Of a stretch of 64,000 nucleotides of DNA, positions 1 through 7,794 are shown one piece after another. The stretch is from Mesorhizobium loti. GTDB taxonomy: Bacteria > Pseudomonadota > Alphaproteobacteria > Rhizobiales > Rhizobiaceae. The stretch's first letter is position 1. Every line of letters starts with the position of its first letter. The stretch covers positions 3,539,001 to 3,603,000 of the forward strand of contig CP050293.1 of the NCBI GenBank assembly GCA_014189435.1. The letters run 5' to 3'. Under the pieces are notes generated by a model, which saw only the letters and a program-made list of their open reading frames with translations, searched no databases and had not been told where the DNA came from. Position numbers and translations under genes: made by a program.

Positions 1-1
1 C

Positions 2-307
2 TATCGCACACGGCCCGGGCATTTCTTCGGCGGCATCGGCATCGTGCTTGGCGCGCTGGGCTCGCTGATCCTTGCCTATCTGCTTTGCCTGAAGCTGTTT
101 TTCGCCGAAGACATCGGAACCCGCCCGATGCTGTTCACCGGCTTCTTCCTGCTCATCGCCGGGGTGCAGATGGTGACGTCGGGCGTGCTGGCGGAAATGC
201 TGGCACGCGTCTATCACGAGGCGAACGGAGCATCGGCCTATGTCGCGCGGCCGAGGCCGGCATCCGGCGCAAATGACGGCTGGCTCCGCTCCAGCCTGCC
301 ATCGTGA
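2..307 (+). CDS. GT2 family glycosyltransferase, C-terminal fragment (5' end outside window)
   Basis: The reading frame is open from the first bases of the window, so only the C-terminus is present. It opens with an RPGHFFGGIG segment, followed by two hydrophobic helices (around GALGSLILAYLLCL and LFTGFFLLIAGVQMV). This layout matches the end of DPM1/ArnC/GtrB-type polyprenyl-phosphate glycosyltransferases, where a catalytic GT2 domain precedes two or more membrane helices. Such enzymes move a sugar from a nucleotide donor to a lipid carrier or glycan at the inner face of the cytoplasmic membrane. The catalytic domain cannot be seen, so the substrate is unknown. The frame continues downstream into an epimerase-like remnant, which suggests a former nucleotide-sugar or polysaccharide locus. 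Confidence 0.7.
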   Translation, partial: YRTRPGHFFGGIGIVLGALGSLILAYLLCLKLFFAEDIGTRPMLFTGFFLLIAGVQMVTSGVLAEMLARVYHEANGASAYVARPRPASGANDGWLRSSLPS

Positions 308-322
308 CCTGGCTGGAACGCC

Positions 323-481
323 ATGGAGGTTCTGCCCCATAGCGTTGACCGGAGCAGTGGCTTCATGACAAGCGCGCTAGAGAGGGATCTCGGTTTCAGG
401 TCGATGGTGCCGACCGAGGAAGGACTGGCAGAGTTCGTCGACTGGTATCACCAGGAGTGGCGGTCTGAGGGCAAGAGGTAA
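323..481 (+). pseudogene. Remnant of an NAD-dependent nucleotide-sugar epimerase (C-terminus only)
   Basis: A short open frame (52 codons from the ATG at 323) ends in ALERDLGFRSMVPTEEGL followed by AEFVDWYHQEWRSEGKR. That resembles the last helix and strand of UDP-glucuronate or UDP-glucose 4-epimerases of the extended SDR family, which commonly read like 'LxRdlGFrPxTpieeGlxrFvxWY'. Nothing of the Rossmann domain or the YxxxK motif is present, and the preceding gene ends only 15 bases upstream. I read it as the stump of a deleted epimerase gene. The assignment rests on motif resemblance over about 35 residues. Confidence 0.5.
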
Positions 482-533
482 GACGCAACGTCTGCGCCAA
501 CCTCTCGCCCTCGACTCGCGCCCCCCGGCGAAG

Positions 534-941
534 CTAGTAGCGCGAACGGCAGCTGGCGCGTTGGCCGAAGCCGCTCGGGCCACAAATCCAGGGCGAATGA
601 CCCAGCAGCGGGCCGCCATTGCCCAGGCGGTAGGAAACTTTAAGCGGCGCTGGCCTGCCGACACGCTGCGGCCGCACGAAGGCCGCATAGGCCTCCTCCC
701 TCGTGCGCGTCACGCTGGTCGTCTGTGTGAGCGGTTTGCGGTTGAACAGATGCAGCCGCTTCTTCTTGACGTAGTGCACCTTCTTACCCAGCGTATGAAC
801 AGCGGGCTTTGTGCCGATCGAGCTGGTCTTGGTCGAGTCCATGCTCTGGCAACCTGAGAGTATCGAGATCAATGCAACGGCGGCAAATGCACAGGCATAT
901 TTCGTGCCCATCCTTGCCCCTTTTTCCATAAATTTGTTCAT
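534..941 (-). CDS. Small predicted lipoprotein of unknown function
   Basis: The protein starts with a basic N-region (MNKFMEKGARMGTKY), a hydrophobic stretch (ACAFAAVALISI) and a lipobox LSGC, so it should be exported, lipid-modified on the cysteine and anchored in a membrane. The mature part is about 100 residues, basic and rich in T, R and G, with no domain I recognise. I chose the ATG at 941 because AGGGG lies about six bases upstream. The ATG at 911, preceded by GGGGCAAGG, is a close alternative, and an in-frame start at 1037 would add an unlikely leader. An open frame on the opposite strand here lacks a signal or an RBS. It stands alone between the epimerase stump and the GT2 gene. Confidence 0.6.
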   Translation of the reverse strand: MNKFMEKGARMGTKYACAFAAVALISILSGCQSMDSTKTSSIGTKPAVHTLGKKVHYVKKKRLHLFNRKPLTQTTSVTRTREEAYAAFVRPQRVGRPAPLKVSYRLGNGGPLLGHSPWICGPSGFGQRASCRSRY

Positions 942-1246
942 CGCCATCCCCTGCCACGAATACAAGTCTCTGGAGCGCGGAGATCTATTTGCTCTTGTTG
1001 GCTTTCCGCGCCACGCGAGCAGCCTATTGCCACTCACATCATGGGTTGTATATTAGGGGAGACTTATTAAAGATCATGCAAACGACATGATGAGCACGGT
1101 CTTTCGGCACTCGATCGGATATTATTAAAATTTGATCTTTTGGGCTCGTGCCCGCAGCCTTTCCCAGGTTCCGGGCCGGTTACGAACGCCGGCTATCGAG
1201 ACAGATGCGGTTCAGGAGAACTGGTTGCGCGCGGACGCCTCTCGGG
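942..1246. promoter_or_regulatory. Non-coding region upstream of the lipoprotein gene
   Basis: This stretch separates the lipoprotein start from the 3' end of the GT2 synthase and should hold the lipoprotein promoter on the minus strand. It contains an AT-rich tract around 1120-1140 and a dyad ATCATG-N7-CATGAT at 1073-1091. I see no gene here. Confidence 0.3.
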
Positions 1247-3145
1247 TCAGCGCCGCGTTTCCCAACCTGGATCGAAGTAGAAATTGCGGGCACCGATGTT
1301 GCCCTGGCCCGCGCCGGAAACCACATAAGCGATGCGCACGATGCGGAAGCCGCCGGCGCCCTGCTGCAGCCCGTAGACGCCCTCCATGCCACGATCGTAG
1401 AAGCCCGCGGCCGGGACAATCAGCGCCAGCACGGCAAGCGACGCCTGGAAGGCGACTTTCGCGGCATTGGCGCGCAACGGAATCCTGTTTTCGATGACGT
1501 GCCTTACGACGATGACCAGCACCAGAAGCCCGTAGAGGAAGGCGTTGAAGGCGGCGAACCAGTAGAAGCCGGTGGCATCGAAGGGGTGCTCCACCAGCAG
1601 CACCGGCAGCGCCGCACCGATCGCCAGCGCCACATAGGGAGTGAGGGCGCGGGCCGGCAGAAGGTGCTTGGGGCCGCTGCCCTTGGGCGTGACGCGGAAA
1701 TCGACGAATGATTTGGTCAGATAGTCGCGGATCGACGACAGCGTACCGGCCAGCACCCAAGGCCAACGCGCGAAGAAGAGGAACAGCGTGCCTTCCCAGC
1801 TGATCGTCTTGGCCGTCATAGGGCGCGATAGGCCGAACGCCTTCAGCATCATCACCAGGCCAACCAGCGCGACCGCGTTCGGCAGATAGTAGAACAGAAA
1901 GTCGAGATACATGACATTGGCGAAGTTGCGCCCGGTAGACAGCGCATAGATCGGCATGACGTACATCAGCAACGCAAAGACGGCGAAGAGCGGATACCAG
2001 AGCTGGCAAAAGAGGAACTGGAACCTCAGCCGCGGCGACAGCTTGGGAAGGTAGCTCGGCGAATATTCGAGCAGGATCGTCATCAGGCTGCGCGACCACT
2101 GGAATTCCTGGGTGATGAGGTCGGCGAAGGTCTGCGGGCCATCGCCGTGGGCGATGGCGTCGAGCGCGTGCACGCCGCGCCATCCGGCCGCGTTGATCAG
2201 CATAGAGGTGGAGTGATCCTCCGCCAGTTCCGGGCCGAGACCGCCCGCCTGCTTCAGCGCCTTGGTCCGCACGGCATAGTGCGAGCCGATGCAGAGCGGA
2301 GCTCCACCACCCGTATGGCCGGACTGCAGGGGCCCGTGAAACATCCCTTCCGGAAACAGCCTGCCGCGCGCCGCCCAGCTCTCGGCGGCATTGTTGTCGC
2401 AAATGCTCGGCGCCGAGACATAGCCAACCGAGGGATCGGCGAAGGGAACCAGGATCTCCCTCAGATAGGTTGGCGTCGGTACATGGTCGGCATCCATCTG
2501 AGCGACGAAATCATAGCGTTCATAGCCATAGTGATCGTAGAAAAACGCCAGGTTCCCCTCTTTGCAGCGCGTCCGGCGTGGCCACACCTTGCGATGATAA
2601 TCTTCCCTGCCGCGTCGCGTCGAAATCATGACGTTGTGAGCATCGCACCAGGCGATCGTCTCCTTTGACGGGTCCTCGTCGGCCAGCCAGGTATCGTGTG
2701 GATAATCCTGCGCCAGCATCGCTTCGAGCGTGCGCGCAACGACGGCAAACGGTTCGGACGGGGCCTTGGTGACCACCATCGCGACCCGCGAACGCTTCGG
2801 GATCGTGTGAAGCTTGGACGGCTTTTTCGACGCATGCACGTTCAAGAGAAAGTACAACGGCATGAGCGTGAGCCACACCAGAATGAGTGTCGCGAATGTG
2901 TATGGCCCGAGATGTTCGACATGCTCCGGCTTCAGCCACCAGATCCAGAAAAACCCGAGTGTGCAGAACCAGAAAGCCAGCGCCAGTCTCAGGATCCATT
3001 GCTGAATGGCCGACAGCACGGGCACCAGAAAGGGGCCCTTCCGCGCAGTGACCGCCAGAGCCGCCTCAGATCGATGCGCCCGTCTGCTCTTATGGCCGAC
3101 GACGCCATCATGCACGGAAGCACTCATACACTTACTCGCCGCCAC
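1247..3145 (-). CDS. Processive GT2 glycosyltransferase (cellulose-synthase-like polysaccharide synthase)
   Basis: This 632-residue integral membrane protein has two helices at about 48-70 and 82-104, a cytoplasmic GT2 domain at about 118-360 and a cluster of C-terminal helices, the architecture of BcsA/NdvC/BgsA-type synthases that polymerise and extrude a glycan. Visible motifs in order are DED (156-158), DAD with a following H (218-221), AED (308-310, the TED position) and QEFQW (346-350). The last replaces the usual Q(Q/R)xRW, with Q in place of the conserved R. No PilZ domain is evident. It is divergent from a GH26-like secreted hydrolase, a common pairing of a synthase with a trimming enzyme. 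The polymer is probably a beta-glucan or mannan, but the sequence does not decide this. Confidence 0.8.
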   Translation of the reverse strand: MAASKCMSASVHDGVVGHKSRRAHRSEAALAVTARKGPFLVPVLSAIQQWILRLALAFWFCTLGFFWIWWLKPEHVEHLGPYTFATLILVWLTLMPLYFLLNVHASKKPSKLHTIPKRSRVAMVVTKAPSEPFAVVARTLEAMLAQDYPHDTWLADEDPSKETIAWCDAHNVMISTRRGREDYHRKVWPRRTRCKEGNLAFFYDHYGYERYDFVAQMDADHVPTPTYLREILVPFADPSVGYVSAPSICDNNAAESWAARGRLFPEGMFHGPLQSGHTGGGAPLCIGSHYAVRTKALKQAGGLGPELAEDHSTSMLINAAGWRGVHALDAIAHGDGPQTFADLITQEFQWSRSLMTILLEYSPSYLPKLSPRLRFQFLFCQLWYPLFAVFALLMYVMPIYALSTGRNFANVMYLDFLFYYLPNAVALVGLVMMLKAFGLSRPMTAKTISWEGTLFLFFARWPWVLAGTLSSIRDYLTKSFVDFRVTPKGSGPKHLLPARALTPYVALAIGAALPVLLVEHPFDATGFYWFAAFNAFLYGLLVLVIVVRHVIENRIPLRANAAKVAFQASLAVLALIVPAAGFYDRGMEGVYGLQQGAGGFRIVRIAYVVSGAGQGNIGARNFYFDPGWETRR

Positions 3146-3743
3146 TTTGAGCCTCCGCCGACAAGGTGGCTGGAAGCTCTCAAAATCCCGGCACTAGAAT
3201 TAGCCCATGCTTTCTTAGCGTCAACTAAATTAATTATTTGTTGAGTATGATTCTTGACATCTGGTTAACCTAACGCATTGAATCGAGGGAGGAATAGCCG
3301 CCACCGAGCAGTCTCTAGCGGCGAGCCGGCAAATTCTTGGGCGCTGGAAATTCACCGACTGGGTCGAGGCTGTCGGAGGGGATCCGGCAGAGAGCGGCGT
3401 TAACCATGTTGCGGCCGTCAAGGTTAAGCAACCGTTAATTGTGCTTGACTCTTGGCCCTGACCGGCTCTTAAATTAGCTAGGGATGATATATCGGGATAT
3501 TGACGCGAATTTGTGAGTATCGCGGCGAACTTTCTCTCCACCGCCCCTCTGTGTCGGGGCCTTGAGAGAAAATCTTAGGTGGGCTCTGTGCGAAGGTTCG
3601 CACATCCGACAATGGTCGCTCCGAAATCCCGCAGATTCTGCCAATAGAGCCGATCGGTTTTTGGGTAGTCGTGTCGAACAAGCATCGATGCGCACGGGCG
3701 AAGCCTTAACTTCCGCAAGAAGTTGAGGCCATGGGAGATCAAC
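3146..3743. promoter_or_regulatory. Divergent promoter region between the GT2 synthase and the GH26-like gene
   Basis: This region of about 600 bases has no convincing gene. Two -35-like hexamers on the plus strand are visible: TTGACA at 3254-3259, and TTGACT at 3445-3450 followed 18 bases later by TTAAAT at 3469-3474. The second could serve the hydrolase gene with a long leader of about 260 bases. The length of the region suggests regulated divergent expression. The promoter calls are by eye only. Confidence 0.3.
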
Positions 3744-4667
3744 ATGAAACACTCCGCAGCAAAGGCACTTGCAATCGCGCTGGCATTGGGCGGAAGCGCC
3801 GCATTCCCCACTGCAGGAGGCGCCGGCTCCGCAGCAGCGACGGACCCCTTCCAGACGAGCAGCGCCGCCTCGGCGTTCGGATCCTATGATCCTTACGGGG
3901 ACTTCAGCGCCGACAAGACTGCCAGCATCGAAGAGCTGTTCCTGCCCTGGGAAGACGTCGATCTGGCGACGCTGCCACTGGCCGACGCCTATGCGCTGCA
4001 ACGCGGCCGTTCGCTGCTGATCACGGTTGAGCCGTGGACCTGGTCGAAGGATTGGCGCATCACCCCACCCGAATTGCGCGATGGCATATTGAGCGGCAAA
4101 TATGACGCCAACATGCAGGCAATCTGCGGCCTGGTGGGACAGATGAAGAGCCCGGTGACCATTCGCTGGGCGCAGGAAATGGAAGACAATAACGGCCGCT
4201 TCACCTGGGCCAACTGGGCTCCCAAGGACTGGATTTCCGCCTACAAGCGCGAAGTCGATATCTGCCGCAAGGCTGCCCCCGCCGCCAAGTACATGTGGTC
4301 ACCCAAAGGCGAAGAGGGTCTGGAAAAATACTACCCTGGCGACGACTATGTCGATGTCATCGGCCTGTCTGTATTCGGTCTGCAGAAAAAGGATAATGAC
4401 GAGGCCGGTCATGACCGTACATTCGCCGAGATGCTGAAGCCCGGCTATGACCGCGTCGCGGGTTTCAACAAGCCGATCGTGGTGGCGGAGCTCGGCTATG
4501 TCGGAAAGCAGGACTATGTATCGAAGTGGCAGGACGACAGCCGCAAGTCCTATGCGGAGTTCCCGGCGCTGACTTCGGTCGTCTACTTCAACCAGAAGGA
4601 AGTGTGGCCGTGGCTGGGTGGCTATGGTCTGCCCGACTGGAGGGTGACCCAGCACGTCCTGCCGTAG
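3744..4667 (+). CDS. Secreted glycoside hydrolase, GH26-like (endo-beta-mannanase/glucanase type)
   Basis: The 307-residue product has a signal peptide (MKHSAAKALAIALALGGSAAF) and is probably periplasmic or secreted. Two glutamates sit where a (beta/alpha)8 clan A hydrolase would have them: WAQEMEDNNG (acid/base candidate) and VVAELGYVG (nucleophile candidate), with YMWSPKG and DYVDVIGLSVFG between them as in GH26 enzymes. GH26 members cut beta-mannans or mixed-linkage beta-glucans. I chose the ATG at 3744 because GGGAGA lies about six bases upstream; a TTG at 3723 would lengthen the N-region without an RBS. It is divergent from the polysaccharide synthase, which suggests it trims or releases that polymer. 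Confidence 0.7.
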   Translation: MKHSAAKALAIALALGGSAAFPTAGGAGSAAATDPFQTSSAASAFGSYDPYGDFSADKTASIEELFLPWEDVDLATLPLADAYALQRGRSLLITVEPWTWSKDWRITPPELRDGILSGKYDANMQAICGLVGQMKSPVTIRWAQEMEDNNGRFTWANWAPKDWISAYKREVDICRKAAPAAKYMWSPKGEEGLEKYYPGDDYVDVIGLSVFGLQKKDNDEAGHDRTFAEMLKPGYDRVAGFNKPIVVAELGYVGKQDYVSKWQDDSRKSYAEFPALTSVVYFNQKEVWPWLGGYGLPDWRVTQHVLP

Positions 4668-4681
4668 ACGCATCGTGCCGA

Positions 4682-4762
4682 TCCATCCCGACGCGATCGG
4701 GATGGACATCCAATCCCCTTGTTTGTTTGATTATGACCCATCCCGAACCAGCGGTTCGGGAT
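4682..4762. repeat. Two adjacent palindromic hairpins sharing a core
   Basis: Two perfect inverted repeats lie 33 bases apart between the hydrolase and DUF995 genes: TCCATCCCGA (4682-4691) with TCGGGATGGA (4697-4706), loop 5, and ATCCCGAACC (4740-4749) with GGTTCGGGAT (4753-4762), loop 3. They share the ATCCCGA core. They may terminate the hydrolase transcript, though no T-tract follows, or be a rhizobial palindromic repeat. Confidence 0.6.
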
Positions 4763-4804
4763 GATGGTTGAGGCGTGGCGTAAATCAGTCTGTGGAGGAG
4801 TTTC

Positions 4805-5323
4805 GTGAAACGAGTAGTGGGAAATCGTCTCGGAGCGGCATTCGCCTGCTCCGTTCTTGTTCTTGCCTTCCAGGTTCCTGCGACAGCAAAGACGGCGACG
4901 AAAATCGCAGAGCAGGCGCAAGAGGGCACAGCGGTTCCTGACGAAGGCGTCTACCAGATCTATCAGAACCATTCGTGGCTGTGGGGCAAGAAGGGCGCCG
5001 GGTTCTTTGCCGTCAAGCAGCGGCAGTTCGACGCCTGGACCCACGACAAAGGCAAGTCGGGCTATGGCGACGGCATGTGGTTCATTCCCGGCGGCGGCAA
5101 GCTGTGCTGGCGCGCGCAATGGCACGGCTCCTGGGGTGTGAAGGGCTCGATGACCTGCTTCGAGCATCGCCAGGTGGGCAAGGTCATCTACAAGCGTAAA
5201 TCGCCTGATGGCGAATGGTACGTTTTCAAGAGCTCGCATCGCAACCGGTCGGACGAGTCGATGAAATTGAAATACGGCGACTACGTCACAAGGAAAATGA
5301 ACCGGATCAAGGCGAAGCAGTAG
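4805..5323 (+). CDS. DUF995 domain protein, exported
   Basis: The 172-residue protein has an N-terminal signal peptide (RLGAAFACSVLVLAFQVPATA) and a body that matches the rhizobial DUF995 family: YQIYQNHSWLWGKKGAGFF, a QFDAWTHDKG segment, GYGDGMWFIPGGGKLCWRAQW and a second cysteine in MTCFEHR, followed by G-VIYKR and EWYVF. Two conserved cysteines suggest a disulphide in the periplasm. Function is unknown for the family. The start at 4805 (GTG) is preceded by GGAGGAG, a strong RBS. It stands alone between the hairpin pair and the convergent holC gene. Confidence 0.75.
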   Translation: MKRVVGNRLGAAFACSVLVLAFQVPATAKTATKIAEQAQEGTAVPDEGVYQIYQNHSWLWGKKGAGFFAVKQRQFDAWTHDKGKSGYGDGMWFIPGGGKLCWRAQWHGSWGVKGSMTCFEHRQVGKVIYKRKSPDGEWYVFKSSHRNRSDESMKLKYGDYVTRKMNRIKAKQ

Positions 5324-5451
5324 ACACTGTCTTCTGCGACAAGCCACTGGTCCAAAGCGGGTCGACTGAACGGTTCAGGCGACCTGCTTTGGATTTTTGT
5401 TTTTATGCATGCCGTTCGCCCGAAACCGAGGTCACATTTGGACGACCTGCA

Positions 5452-5901
5452 TCAAGCCTTGCGCTCCCAGCGGCGGTCTGGCGTCTGCTGCCAGTAGGTG
5501 ACGGCATGGCCGGCGTCCTTCATCACCTTCCAGTTCCCCCGAGCCGCCTCGACCTGGGCGGCGTCGTGGCCGTCGAACAGGAACACGGCACGCTCGTAGC
5601 CGCCAAGGTCTGGCGGCAGGGCACCGTCAACGAGGAACCTTATCTTGGCCTGGTTGGGATTGCCGTCGCCGGTGGTCAACAGGATCGGCTGTTCACCGGG
5701 ATAGGCCTCACGATCGGTTGCATGGGCGAGAAACGAATCGTCGCGGAAGGTCCAAAGATGCTGGTCGAGCGCATCGCGGCGTTCCTCGGTGCCGGTCTGC
5801 ACCACGGCGCGCCAACCACGGTCGACGCTGCGCTCCAGGAGGCCTGGCAGCGCATCCTCCAGCGTCGACTCGGTCAGGTGGTAGAACAGGACGTCGGCCA
5901 T
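5452..5901 (-). CDS. holC: DNA polymerase III subunit chi
   Basis: The 149-residue protein begins MADVLFYHLTESTLEDALPG and contains LLERSVDRGWRAVVQTG, LDQHLWTFRDDSFLAHA and the later LPPDLGGYERAVFLFDG. All are typical of the HolC family, which bridges the clamp loader and single-strand binding protein during replication. It follows pepA on the same strand with a 28-base gap, the usual alphaproteobacterial pair, so the two are probably co-transcribed. Length is normal. The stretch between it and the DUF995 gene (about 130 bases, convergent) holds no other gene that I can see. Confidence 0.9.
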   Translation of the reverse strand: MADVLFYHLTESTLEDALPGLLERSVDRGWRAVVQTGTEERRDALDQHLWTFRDDSFLAHATDREAYPGEQPILLTTGDGNPNQAKIRFLVDGALPPDLGGYERAVFLFDGHDAAQVEAARGNWKVMKDAGHAVTYWQQTPDRRWERKA

Positions 5902-5929
5902 CGCTTCAGCCTATAGTCGTTGAATTCGC

Positions 5930-7441
5930 TCACTGCTCATAATTGTCGCGCACCAGCCGGTCGAGCAACCTGACACCGAAACCCGAACCCCAGGACTGGT
6001 TGATCTCGTTCGAAGGCGCGCCCATCGCGGTGCCGGCAATGTCGAGATGCGCCCAAGGCGTGTCCTTGACGAAGCGCTGCAGGAATTGCGCGGCGATAAT
6101 GGCGCCGCCATAGCGGCCGCCGATGTTCTTCATGTCAGCGTTCTTGGAATCGATCAGCTTGTCGTATTCGGCGCCGAGCGGCATGCGCCACAGCCGCTCC
6201 TGCGTCGCCTGCCCCGCCGCCGTCAGCTTTTCGGACAGTTCGTCATTGTTGGAGAACAGCCCGGCATAGTGCTGGCCGAGCGCGACCATGACGGCGCCGG
6301 TCAGCGTCGCCAGATTGACCATGAATTTCGGCTGGAAGCGGTCGTTGCAGTACCACAGCGCATCGGCCAGCACGAGGCGACCTTCCGCATCGGTGTTGAG
6401 CACCTCGATGGTCTGGCCCGACATCGAGGTGACGATGTCGCCGGGGCGCTGGGCATGGCCATCGACTGCGTTTTCGACAAGGCCGATGATGCCGACGACA
6501 TTGGCTTTCGCCTTGCGCGCAGCCAGCGCATGCATCAGGCCGGTGACCGCAGCGGCGCCCCCCATGTCGCCCTTCATGTCCTCCATGCCGGACGCAGGCT
6601 TTATCGAATTGCCGCCTGTGTCAAAGGTGACGCCCTTGCCGACGAAGGCGATCGGGTTGTCCTTTGGCTTGCCGCCGTTCCACTGCATGATCGCCATGCG
6701 GGCACCGCGCGGCGAGCCTTGTGCGACACCGAGCAGCGAGCCCATGCCTAGCTTCTTCATCTCCTTCTCGGCCAGGATCTCGACCTTGACGCCGAGCGCC
6801 TCGAGTTCCTTGGCGCGGGCGGCGAATTCGACCGGCCCGAGCACGTTTGCCGGTTCGTTGACGAGGTCGCGCGCCAGAAGGACGCCGTCGATCACCGCCT
6901 CGGCGTCGGTGAAGGCTTTTTTCGCCGCGGCCGGATCTGCCGTATGGATCGTCACCTTGACCGGCTTTTTCGGCTCTGCCTTGCCGTCGTCCTTGTCCTT
7001 CCTGGTCTTGTACTTGTCGAAGGAATAGCTGCGCAGGAGAATTCCCGCTGCAAGGCTCGCCGCATCCTTGCCACTTGGCGACGCGCCGGCGAGATCGAGC
7101 ACCACCGCGACATCAGTCGCCTTGCGCAGCGAGGCGGCAATGGTGCCGCCAAGCTTCAGCCATGCATAGTCGTCGAGCCCCGACACCTTGCCGGCGCCTA
7201 TCGCCACCAGCCTGTCGAGCGACGCTTCCTGCGGCGCCAGAACCTCCACCACGCTGGCGAACTTGCCCGTGAACTCGGCCACCGGAAAGGCCCGCTCCAG
7301 TGTCTTGCCGGGATCGCAAGCCTTGGCGGCGTCGCTCAGGCCGCCCTCATCCGCCAGCAGCACGAAGGCTGTACCCTTCCTGTTGGCCGCGCTCTGAGAT
7401 GCGGAAAATTTGGCGAAGGCGATCGACGGTCTTTGGCTCAT
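5930..7441 (-). CDS. pepA: Leucyl aminopeptidase (peptidase M17)
   Basis: A 503-residue cytosolic dizinc aminopeptidase that removes N-terminal residues from peptides. The catalytic C-terminal half carries [19 protein letters not shown] (metal-binding Lys and Asp), [11 protein letters not shown], and the family signature [14 protein letters not shown] (metal-binding Asp and Glu). The N-terminal half is the less conserved regulatory domain, with DKGKAEPKK-type charged insertions around residues 150-160. Length is as expected. It is the first gene of the pepA-holC minus-strand unit and is divergent from lptF. In some bacteria PepA also binds DNA, but nothing here shows that. Confidence 0.95.
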   Translation of the reverse strand: MSQRPSIAFAKFSASQSAANRKGTAFVLLADEGGLSDAAKACDPGKTLERAFPVAEFTGKFASVVEVLAPQEASLDRLVAIGAGKVSGLDDYAWLKLGGTIAASLRKATDVAVVLDLAGASPSGKDAASLAAGILLRSYSFDKYKTRKDKDDGKAEPKKPVKVTIHTADPAAAKKAFTDAEAVIDGVLLARDLVNEPANVLGPVEFAARAKELEALGVKVEILAEKEMKKLGMGSLLGVAQGSPRGARMAIMQWNGGKPKDNPIAFVGKGVTFDTGGNSIKPASGMEDMKGDMGGAAAVTGLMHALAARKAKANVVGIIGLVENAVDGHAQRPGDIVTSMSGQTIEVLNTDAEGRLVLADALWYCNDRFQPKFMVNLATLTGAVMVALGQHYAGLFSNNDELSEKLTAAGQATQERLWRMPLGAEYDKLIDSKNADMKNIGGRYGGAIIAAQFLQRFVKDTPWAHLDIAGTAMGAPSNEINQSWGSGFGVRLLDRLVRDNYEQ

Positions 7442-7794
7442 TATGTCCTGCTTTCAGGGAATGCGTAGCTTTTGGGGAAGCGGTTCGAAACGATGCGCGA
7501 CATTTGGTCGTTTTCGGCCATTTGGCAAGACTTTGCCAAATTCGCACCCCATATCAACGATGGAATCGATGGTGATTCTTCGCGGAACGGCCCCGCTTTT
7601 CGCCGCAACCTGTTGTTAACCATCGATGTTCTCCCTTTCTTATCCATTCCCGCCGACACTCCGGCCCGCCGGGGCGGGCGACTTGGGACGGGAACCGGAT
7701 CGACCATCTGTTGGAGCCAGTTGTGCAGGCGCTGCCGGACAGCTACCCTTGTGCGGTGGCATGATGCCGTTCGAGAAAATCGAGAAAAGCCTTC
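7442..7794. promoter_or_regulatory. Divergent pepA/lptF intergenic region with a perfect dyad
   Basis: This region of about 350 bases has no convincing gene. It carries a perfect dyad TTTGGCAA-GACT-TTGCCAAA at 7521-7540, about 80 bases upstream of pepA. That could be an operator, or a hairpin in a leader. The promoters of both pepA and the lptF operon should lie here; no strong sigma-70 hexamer pair stood out. Confidence 0.4.

Noticed and set aside
561..857. Plus-strand frame opposite the small lipoprotein
   Set aside because: No RBS or signal, while the minus strand has a clear lipobox.
7521..7540. Possible sigma-54 promoter (TGGCA...TTGC) in the pepA/lptF gap
   Set aside because: The GG and GC elements are one base too close for the strict -24/-12 spacing, so I treat it only as a dyad.
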